DNA of 19,583 bases, taken from RGIG5952 sp045603485 (GTDB lineage Bacteria > Verrucomicrobiota > Kiritimatiellia > RFP12 > JAAYLN01). Positions 14,286-19,583 of the stretch are shown piece after piece (the first letter of the stretch is position 1; every line of letters begins with the position of its first letter). Under the pieces are notes generated by a model. It saw nothing but the letters and a program-made list of their open reading frames with translations. It did no database searches and was not told where the DNA came from. The translations under genes and the position numbers were made by a program. The stretch covers positions 1 through 19,583 of the forward strand of contig JAZUMF010000132.1 in assembly GCA_045603485.1 (NCBI GenBank). The letters are read 5' to 3'.

Positions 14286-14837
14286 CTAATGACTTTTTCT
14301 TTCCAAAGTTCTCAACAGGATTTCAAAGTCCTGCTGGATTTGCGGAACTTCATCCATCGCCATAGCTCGGCAACACTCTAAGACGATGAAAAGAAGTCCT
14401 ATAAAAACCACAGAAAGGAACACAGAAAGGAATATTCCCCACCAAATGACAACCGAAGCGGCAACCGAAGCGGCAACTCCCCAGAACAGGGCAAAGAAGC
14501 CGATAGCATACAACAGCCATTTGTATTTTCCGCTTTGAGCGATTGAAATATGCAAAATCGTTTCTTCTCCTGCTACTTTTTCACATCGGATGAACAGATC
14601 TCCTATGAAAGTGTTACGGTATGTTTTGATTGGATGCAGATGCAGCGGATCATCCGGATCGCAGGAAAATACAATCGTTTTGCTCAAGCCCATGGCGGCT
14701 TTAATGACTTTCCATGAGAGAACATCCGATGTTGCCGGACATTCTTGGGCAAGAGCTTCTTTCAATTCCTCTTCCGACAAAGTTGTCCGCAAACAGTATT
14801 CAGCATAAGGCTGGAAGTATTTGTCAAAAATTTTCAT
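14286..14837 (-). CDS. Hypothetical membrane protein with two C-terminal transmembrane helices
   Basis: This 183-residue protein has a soluble N-terminal region of about 100 residues, with an acidic helix (SEEELKEALAQEC) and a predicted beta-rich part (KTYRNTFIGDLFIRCEK). Two adjoining hydrophobic helices (about 106-131 and 132-154) follow, and then a short charged tail. The N-terminal part should face the cytoplasm, since no signal peptide is present. The family is not recognised. The ATG at 14837 is chosen because AAGGAG (14851-14846) lies 8 nt upstream; a longer start at 14870 has no such site. It follows the PstS-like gene on the same strand but has its own promoter of nearly identical sequence, so the two are probably co-regulated. 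Confidence 0.8.
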   Translation of the reverse strand: MKIFDKYFQPYAEYCLRTTLSEEELKEALAQECPATSDVLSWKVIKAAMGLSKTIVFSCDPDDPLHLHPIKTYRNTFIGDLFIRCEKVAGEETILHISIAQSGKYKWLLYAIGFFALFWGVAASVAASVVIWWGIFLSVFLSVVFIGLLFIVLECCRAMAMDEVPQIQQDFEILLRTLERKSH

Positions 14838-14857
14838 TGCGCACTCTCCTTGCCGGT

Positions 14858-14886
14858 AATATACCATCACCCGTCGGCGTTTACAA
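14858..14886 (-). promoter_or_regulatory. Promoter of the two-helix membrane protein gene (duplicated promoter, copy 1)
   Basis: The minus strand has TTGTAA (14886-14881), a 17-bp spacer and TATATT (14863-14858) with a TGG extension. The flank CCGCAGTTGTAAACGCC is nearly identical to the promoter at 16175-16147 (CCGCAGTTTGTAAACGCC). It lies between the stop of the PstS-like gene and this gene. Confidence 0.65.
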
Positions 14887-14900
14887 CTGCGGCAGAAAAA

Positions 14901-16109
14901 TTATTCCCTTGGCATGGCAACATAACCTGTCTTTTCAATCAGCTCTTTTCCGGCGGGGGAGAACAGAAAATTTACAATTTTTCCGACATTTTTACTACGC
15001 GGCTTGACGGTGATGATACAACAATCGGCAATAAAGGGATAAGTACCGTTGCGGATATTTTCCACGGTGGGGGCAATGCCGTCGATCGCAAGCAGTTTGA
15101 TTTCGCCGTTTTTGAACATTTCTGTTGAAAAATAGCGGAATGTAAAGCCGAGCGCTTCCTGATAGTTGCGGTAATTTGCTACATCGTTGATAATCCCGCC
15201 CATACCGACAAGGCGGTCTTCTTTCAAGGGCGGCATAATTGGTGTTTTGCCCATGATCTTTTCCAGCATGGTCTGGCTGCCACTGCCCTGATTGCGCTGA
15301 AATGGCTTGATTTTTCCGCTCAAACGCTTATCTATCTGCGACCAGTCGGTGATTTTACCGGCATAAATATCCCGGATTTGTTGTGAAGTAATATTTTTTA
15401 TGGGATTTTTACTGTTGACAAAAAAGACAAACGCTTCTTTGGCAAAGGGAGTGATCTCATATTTCAAACCTTTGGCTTGGGCATCGGCGATTTGTATTTT
15501 GGATGGCGGGGCGCTGAAAATAAGATCGACTTCATTTTTCAGCAGCTTTTCAAAGGTAATATCCGAACCGTTAGTAACCAAATATTCCCATCGGGAGTGT
15601 TTTTCAAATTCGTTGCGGTCATAAAGGGCGCGGACAACACCGGAATAAACCGGATAAAGCGCATACGCCCCATCCATTTTCGGCAAATCCTTTGAAATCT
15701 TGAATTCGGGCGCGGCATCCACCACAACAACTTTGGTTTCAGTACGCCAGGGATCATAAGCGTACCAGTTGATATTGTCGCTCAACTGTTTAAATCGCTC
15801 CACCGTGTACCAGCGGTATGCAGGAATAAGGCAAAGGACAAGCAAACAGAGCAATGCAGAACTGCCGGCCCATTTCCAGATTTTTCTGGCTTTACGGAAG
15901 AGCAGAGAATAAATAAAAATCAGCAAAGAAAGCAAAAGGAGTGTCCAGAAAATACTCATTGACACCGGATTAACGCTGCCCAAGCCGATGTCAAGCAATC
16001 CTATCATCCACAAAAAGTTCGCTCCAGCAATAACGCCGCAGAAAAACAGTATTTTCAAAGATATTACAAGCGCAGTTTTTTTGCTGTTTTTATTTAAATC
16101 ATTATCCAT
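14901..16109 (-). CDS. Membrane-anchored PstS-like periplasmic-binding-fold protein
   Basis: This 402-residue protein has three predicted N-terminal helices (about 15-37, 51-71 and 82-98) followed by a type II periplasmic binding domain (about 120-402) of the PstS superfamily. Typical features are DGAYALYPVYSG (147-158), VDLIFSAPPS (194-203) and AFVFFVNSKNPIKNIT with IRDIYAGKITDW (about 226-256). The anion-binding-type loop RNQGSGSQTMLEKIMG (272-287) is also present. In PstS the SGS segment contacts phosphate. An attached three-helix anchor in place of a signal peptide is unusual, and no pstCAB or phoU genes are beside it. It may bind phosphate or another oxyanion, perhaps for sensing rather than transport; this is an inference. 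GGAG lies 6 nt before the ATG. Its promoter is duplicated in front of the next gene. Confidence 0.88.
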   Translation of the reverse strand: MDNDLNKNSKKTALVISLKILFFCGVIAGANFLWMIGLLDIGLGSVNPVSMSIFWTLLLLSLLIFIYSLLFRKARKIWKWAGSSALLCLLVLCLIPAYRWYTVERFKQLSDNINWYAYDPWRTETKVVVVDAAPEFKISKDLPKMDGAYALYPVYSGVVRALYDRNEFEKHSRWEYLVTNGSDITFEKLLKNEVDLIFSAPPSKIQIADAQAKGLKYEITPFAKEAFVFFVNSKNPIKNITSQQIRDIYAGKITDWSQIDKRLSGKIKPFQRNQGSGSQTMLEKIMGKTPIMPPLKEDRLVGMGGIINDVANYRNYQEALGFTFRYFSTEMFKNGEIKLLAIDGIAPTVENIRNGTYPFIADCCIITVKPRSKNVGKIVNFLFSPAGKELIEKTGYVAMPRE

Positions 16110-16146
16110 TGCTATCTCCGTACTGATTATTTTTGATAATCACCCA

Positions 16147-16175
16147 AGTTTACCATACTTCGCAGGCGTTTACAA
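16147..16175 (-). promoter_or_regulatory. Promoter of the PstS-like gene (duplicated promoter, copy 2)
   Basis: The minus strand has TTGTAA (16175-16170), a 17-bp spacer and TAAACT (16152-16147) with a TGG extension. The upstream flank CCGCAGTTTGTAAACGCC matches the promoter at 14886-14858 except for one extra T. Confidence 0.65.
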
Positions 16176-16240
16176 ACTGCGGAGAACAGTATCGGTAAGA
16201 ATTTGCTGTAACCCATTGCGGTACAGGTACAAATTACTAT

Positions 16241-16277
16241 AAAAACAAAGAGTTCAATCATACTTGACTGAACTCTT
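16241..16277 (-). terminator. Intrinsic terminator of the tRNA-Val gene
   Basis: On the minus strand AAGAGTTCA (16277-16269) pairs perfectly with TGAACTCTT (16256-16248) around a 12-nt loop, and TGTTTTT follows. It begins 13 nt after the tRNA 3' end. Confidence 0.85.
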
Positions 16278-16290
16278 GAGAGATTTTTAA

Positions 16291-16367
16291 TGGTGGGCGC
16301 TACAAGACTCGAACTTGTGACCCCTACCGTGTGAAGGTAATGCTCTAACCAACTGAGCTAAGCGCCC
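16291..16367 (-). tRNA. tRNA-Val, anticodon CAC
   Basis: The minus strand folds as a complete 77-nt cloverleaf. The acceptor stem is GGGCGCT/AGCGCCC. The D arm is GCTC-AGTTGGTTA-GAGC. The anticodon arm is TTACC-TTCACAC-GGTAG, with CAC at the anticodon. The T arm is ACAAG-TTCGAGT-CTTGT. The 3' end is A73 with an encoded CCA. CAC reads the valine codon GUG. A good promoter lies upstream and a terminator downstream, so it is a single-gene transcript. Confidence 0.97.
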
Positions 16368-16383
16368 TAAAAAAGGATAAATC

Positions 16384-16412
16384 ATTCTACCACAGTGAAA
16401 ATCTTAAGTCAA
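16384..16412 (-). promoter_or_regulatory. Sigma-70 promoter of tRNA-Val
   Basis: The minus strand has TTGACT (16412-16407), a 17-bp spacer and TAGAAT (16389-16384), each one base from consensus. Transcription would start near 16377, about 10 nt before the mature tRNA 5' end. A GC-rich discriminator for stringent control is not evident: the bases after the -10 box are GATTTATCC. Confidence 0.8.
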
Positions 16413-16420
16413 ACTTTTAA

Positions 16421-16437
16421 CTGCGCGGTGTCACACT
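16421..16437 (-). repeat. Short intergenic repeat upstream of the tRNA-Val promoter, copy 2
   Basis: AGTGTGACACCGCGCAG on the minus strand matches 15 of 17 bases of 302-318 and stands 8 bp before the tRNA -35 box. TAAAA follows in both copies just before the -35 box. Confidence 0.45.
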
Positions 16438-16451
16438 ATCAATATTGTTAA

Positions 16452-16475
16452 GTCTAATGTCTCGCGTCTAATGTC
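16452..16475 (+). repeat. Direct repeat pair GTCTAATGTC
   Basis: Two identical 10-mers (16452-16461 and 16466-16475) are separated by TCGC. A third partial copy, AGTCTAATG, occurs at about 16624. They lie in the gene-free stretch 16438-16876, for which no coding potential was found. Confidence 0.7.
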
Positions 16476-16531
16476 AATCTTCGCTACTGGGAGAAAGGAG
16501 TCTTGGAGATTAGGAGTTTCGCCGCGTAAAA

Positions 16532-16560
16532 AAACTGTCAAACTCGCAAACTGTCAAACT
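16532..16560 (+). repeat. Direct repeat pair AAACTGTCAAACT
   Basis: Two identical 13-mers (16532-16544 and 16548-16560) are separated by CGC. The layout (repeat, CGC-containing spacer, repeat) echoes the pair at 16452-16475, suggesting a common origin or mechanism. Confidence 0.7.
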
Positions 16561-16642
16561 GATTCTACTTGCAAACTTTGCTTAAGCTATGGGAAGTTAT
16601 TGAGTCAAGATTTTGGTATACCAAGTCTAATGATCTTTATTA

Positions 16643-16829
16643 ATTGGAAACAACTTATTTGAAACAACTTACCTTTAGCGCACGGGCTAACTCGCCCGTG
16701 CCCATTTTCTCATTGTTGAAAGCAGTTATATCAAAAATTGAAGACCACACTGCAGGAGATGAGCGCGGGCATATTAGCCCGCGCACCTCTTAAAAGTTGT
16801 GCTTACCAGTTGTCTAGGTTGTTTCCAAT
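16643..16829. repeat. 187-bp symmetric REP/BIME-like element with two hairpins and 12-bp inverted ends
   Basis: The ends are perfect inverted repeats: ATTGGAAACAAC at 16643-16654 and its reverse complement at 16818-16829. Inside each end lies a hairpin with an 8-bp stem and 6-nt loop. One is GCACGGGC-TAACTC-GCCCGTGC (16680-16701). The other, read on the minus strand, is GCGCGGGC-TAATAT-GCCCGCGC (16784-16763). Both share CGGGCTAA at the same place. The whole is thus two related units of about 60-70 bp in opposite orientation, the arrangement of BIMEs moved by RAYT enzymes. It could also be a MITE. There is no coding capacity. Confidence 0.7.
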
Positions 16830-16876
16830 CTTAAAACTTTTTAAGGGACAGTCCTTCCTTCTCGTTATCATCCATG

Positions 16877-17869
16877 CTATTCCAAATCAGGGAAAATCAA
16901 CCGATATGCTATACTTACCTTCTCTCCTACTGTAACTTGCTCATTCGGAACGTCTTTGCGCGTCGACCTAAATGGAACCATCCTCTTATCATTTCCAAAC
17001 CTCGCAAAAAGTTTGGATATTGCATCTTGTAACCTTTTATCCTGCTTGGCGCGAATAAATGCGCATACTATATTCATCCGGTCTGTTGACATAGCCGAAA
17101 TCGCATCTAGAAGAAGGCGTCCGCCCATATCCATATCGGTATCATATTTCAGAGCTCTCGCCTTCTGCAGATTTTCCCTTGCGCATAACACAACTGTGCG
17201 CGAAGAATCGCCTTGCAGCATCGCATCCAAAACGGAAAATGGAGTCTTTACATTCGATGCAACATTTCGACGCACAACCTCATCCTCGTCTCTCGACAAC
17301 AATTCCAACTCTTCCTCTGTCGCCGCCCTATCCGAAGACAGTTTGCGACGACCAAGAATGTTCAGCGCAGAGCATTTCTTCAAAGCCTCCTCTATTCGTT
17401 TGTTTTTTTCAACCACATCCCACCCGGCCACAATACGGCGCCGAAGTTCAAAAATAGACGACTCGTTAAGTTCTGTGACACCTCCGTCTAGATTCTTGCA
17501 TCCATAACATTCGGAACATGTCCAGGCGATGCGGTTCGCAAGCTTGGAAAAATCGAAACCGTCTACCTCAAAGTCGCAATCAGCATACTGAAAATCCCCA
17601 TAGTGCAGCATCATAATCCTTCGGAACGCGACATCAACCTCCTGTGTGGACTTCAGTTTATGAACAGCGTTGGTAAACGCCAACAGATCGTCTTTAGTTG
17701 CTATGTTCGACAGCAATATAAACGCATCGTAAGCGTCGCCATAAACTTCAGCAATGTCACGCTCTGGCTCTTCAACACGGATATCCGCGTATCCGCAGCT
17801 TGCGATATTCGCAAAAAATGTAACACCAAAAGCAATTACTAGTTCAATCATCCCATTCGCAGATTTCAT
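16877..17869 (-). CDS. Putative lipoprotein with HEAT/LRV-like repeat segment
   Basis: This 330-residue protein starts with MKSANGMIELVIAFGVTF and ends its signal with NIASC, a plausible lipobox placing the lipidated Cys at residue 25. The mature part has a CSECYGC cluster (C118, C121, C124) that could bind metal or form disulfides. A segment at about 186-236 (LLSRDEDEVVRRNVASN followed by KTPFSVLDAML) is the helical pattern of HEAT or leucine-rich-variant repeats, which mediate protein contacts. The C-terminal third is helical and basic with no recognised domain. The ATG at 17869 is chosen for GGAGG (17883-17879) 9 nt upstream and a good signal peptide. It overlaps the upstream gene by 26 bp, so the two are translationally coupled and probably act together. 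Confidence 0.75.
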   Translation of the reverse strand: MKSANGMIELVIAFGVTFFANIASCGYADIRVEEPERDIAEVYGDAYDAFILLSNIATKDDLLAFTNAVHKLKSTQEVDVAFRRIMMLHYGDFQYADCDFEVDGFDFSKLANRIAWTCSECYGCKNLDGGVTELNESSIFELRRRIVAGWDVVEKNKRIEEALKKCSALNILGRRKLSSDRAATEEELELLSRDEDEVVRRNVASNVKTPFSVLDAMLQGDSSRTVVLCARENLQKARALKYDTDMDMGGRLLLDAISAMSTDRMNIVCAFIRAKQDKRLQDAISKLFARFGNDKRMVPFRSTRKDVPNEQVTVGEKVSIAYRLIFPDLE

Positions 17870-19583
17870 CACTGCCATCCTCCATGTCTCCATCATTTGC
17901 TGGCAAACGCCTAAGTATGTAATCTTGAGTCACTTCATCTTTGTATATAAATCCATCAAACGCAGATTCCTCATAACGCTTTCTATCAATGTATGGTCCT
18001 ATGCCATAACTTGGGTCATAATATAGTATTCCGATTTTTGTTATGAAATGATTTTGAAAGCTAGAAGGCGGATTGGGAGAGGTTCCCTGACCAGGAACAC
18101 CTGCCGCATCTGCAGCACAATTCATTAACAAATGAGACGGGATTGCCAAACCCTCAACTCCGGCATCGAAAGAAACGATTCGATGTTCCACAAACGGAAT
18201 CGCTCCCCTCAGCCAATTCCTTATTGCAAACCCTAACGCTCGAAATCCCTCGACTGTCTGCTTTATACGCAATTCCACAATCCGTATTTCTGCACCATTG
18301 ACATCTCGCAACCCTTGCGCAGCGAGTACCGAAATATACATATCCGCCCACGATCTACATTGTCCGTTTCGCAAAAGAACCAAATTCTCTGCGGAGGTGG
18401 GCTTGCATATGTCTGGGTCGTTGTAGTCAACATCAACCCCTTCTTCCCAAACGTTATTTTCATTTCCATCAAGATAGCCATAATATGTCAACAGTTTGTT
18501 GTCCTCAACGCGTTTAACGGTCCGACTCTTAAATCTGTTCCACACCTTGTTTTGAATTTGGTCATCGTTTACACCTACAATGCCTGAAGATCCTTCAGCT
18601 GCGCGACATCCAATATCAACAAATGTCTGCAGTAACGGTGAAATCTTCGGCGTCTCCCAGGCACAATACAACTCATTTTTGCTGCTTCCACAACCCACCC
18701 ATGTTTTACCGCCATCGCACGACACAAACCATTCAAGCACAAATTTGTCATAGCAACCCACCCGATCTGGCAGATTAGCACTAGTGGCAGTTTCCGGAAT
18801 ACTTATAATTCCTTGACTATATGTACCATTGGTTGGTGGTAATGAAATATTATCTGGTCCAACAGCCTTAACAAAAAATCCCCCTACTGTCTCGTTTGGT
18901 GCAAATGCTATATCAGCCGATAGCTTCATCGTTGTATTGCGTACATAGCAAACCGGGAAATCTCTTTCTAAAGCGCCATCAATTCGCCCATTTATATCAT
19001 AATCGTAATAATGTGGCGCGGAATAACCGAACATGCAATCCGTATCGCGCACCAATTGCTTGTACCCAACACCCGAGAAAGAAACCTTTTTTACTCGTGC
19101 ATTTATGACTGTGTATTTTGCCATATCAAAAGCGCCACTATTCTTGTGCTCAATCATAACTTGAGCATCTCGAAACCTCTCAGACACATCATGTCCGTGC
19201 AACATGAACTGATGTCCTCCTATTTCGCACGCTGGATAGTTTGTAGATGTTATCCTGACAAGCTCACCGTTTCCGAGTTTCTCGTACAGTTCACCCTTGC
19301 CGCCGCATGACACCGTGACCATTTCCCCCGGCGGAAGTTCGGGCTTGCATGTAAACGACACACCTACCATCTTATTCGTCCCCTCGACACTGATGACGCC
19401 GTTAGTATCATCCCTTACAAACGGAATAAAAGCGCCTTCTTTCTCTTCCTTTTCCTCGCCTACGCCACCAATAGTCACATCCACCTTCACGACCGTGAAG
19501 TTTGTCGTGCAGTTGGCGGATGCGGAAAGCCCTTCTGCATTCGTCGCAGTCCCGCGCACTGTCAGCGGCTCTGCAAGATAAGA
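17844..19583 (-). CDS. Large surface protein with Ig-like and transglutaminase-like domains, partial (N-terminus outside window)
   Basis: The frame is open from the right window edge to a TGA at 17844, giving 580 codons of a longer protein. The first residues read as the end of one Ig-like domain (PLTVRGTATNAEGLSASA), followed by further beta-rich segments. The C-terminal third looks like a transglutaminase-like cysteine peptidase fold. LLRNGQCRSWADM holds the candidate nucleophile Cys409, QNHFITKIGILYYDPSYG holds His512 and Asp523, and the spacing fits the Cys-His-Asp triad. Residues are numbered from the window edge. Its role, such as proteolysis, cross-linking or adhesion, is unknown. Export is likely but the signal is not in view. 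It overlaps the lipoprotein gene downstream. The aspartate-rich C-terminus (EICEWDD) is not a known sorting signal. Confidence 0.78.
   Translation of the reverse strand, partial: SYLAEPLTVRGTATNAEGLSASANCTTNFTVVKVDVTIGGVGEEKEEKEGAFIPFVRDDTNGVISVEGTNKMVGVSFTCKPELPPGEMVTVSCGGKGELYEKLGNGELVRITSTNYPACEIGGHQFMLHGHDVSERFRDAQVMIEHKNSGAFDMAKYTVINARVKKVSFSGVGYKQLVRDTDCMFGYSAPHYYDYDINGRIDGALERDFPVCYVRNTTMKLSADIAFAPNETVGGFFVKAVGPDNISLPPTNGTYSQGIISIPETATSANLPDRVGCYDKFVLEWFVSCDGGKTWVGCGSSKNELYCAWETPKISPLLQTFVDIGCRAAEGSSGIVGVNDDQIQNKVWNRFKSRTVKRVEDNKLLTYYGYLDGNENNVWEEGVDVDYNDPDICKPTSAENLVLLRNGQCRSWADMYISVLAAQGLRDVNGAEIRIVELRIKQTVEGFRALGFAIRNWLRGAIPFVEHRIVSFDAGVEGLAIPSHLLMNCAADAAGVPGQGTSPNPPSSFQNHFITKIGILYYDPSYGIGPYIDRKRYEESAFDGFIYKDEVTQDYILRRLPANDGDMEDGSDEICEWDD

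Noticed and set aside
16452..16560. CRISPR array
   Set aside because: Only two copies of each repeat with 3-4 bp between them; no spacers and no cas genes.
16471..16662. Small plus-strand ORF of 63 codons
   Set aside because: It spans the repeat region, has no ribosome binding site and has a composition set by the repeats.
17203..17507. Overlapping plus-strand ORFs of about 90 codons within the lipoprotein gene
   Set aside because: They are opposite-strand shadows without ribosome binding sites or recognisable motifs.

Overview
The window reads as a chromosomal stretch from an uncultured member of the Planctomycetota-Verrucomicrobiota-Lentisphaerota superphylum, most plausibly a Kiritimatiellae- or Lentisphaeria-like gut bacterium. 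This placement is an inference. It rests on a long eukaryote-like (type 2) isoleucyl-tRNA synthetase, a pseudopilin-type N-methylation protein, a GxDLY-type SGNH esterase, and a large surface protein with a transglutaminase-like core followed by a repeat-bearing lipoprotein. No rRNA or single decisive marker is present.

Left part (1-4520): the N-terminal end of a REP-associated tyrosine transposase (minus strand) faces away from ileS, which has a clear sigma-70 promoter. Then come rpmB (bL28, four-cysteine form) with its own promoter, and a zinc-ribbon/coiled-coil protein of unknown function. A strong bidirectional terminator at about 4482-4517 closes this block and also ends the opposing pseudopilin gene.

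Middle (4527-11773): a pseudopilin gene (minus) and an AEC-family permease (plus) are divergent. The permease overlaps stop codons with the end of a minus-strand operon whose order of transcription is gmk - coaC - GNAT acetyltransferase - SGNH hydrolase - coaB. This resembles the common bacterial gmk-rpoZ-coaBC cluster, but rpoZ is absent, CoaBC is split into two proteins, and two unrelated genes lie between the halves. The guanylate kinase carries a 58-residue His/Cys/Gly tail that looks metal-binding. Upstream, on the same strand, is an FGGY sugar kinase of sedoheptulokinase/xylulokinase type.

Divergent from the kinase is dxs (first step of the MEP isoprenoid pathway), which appears to have an almost leaderless transcript, followed by a short DUF192 gene. 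Two minus-strand membrane protein genes follow: a two-helix protein and a membrane-anchored PstS-like binding protein. They share a duplicated promoter sequence.

Right part (16241-19583): a tRNA-Val(CAC) with recognisable promoter and terminator, a gene-free stretch of about 500 bp full of short direct and inverted repeats (including a 187-bp symmetric REP-like element), and then a two-gene minus-strand unit. That unit is a large partial Ig-like/transglutaminase-like protein overlapping a lipoprotein with HEAT/LRV-like repeats. No CRISPR array, rRNA, prophage or complete insertion sequence was seen.
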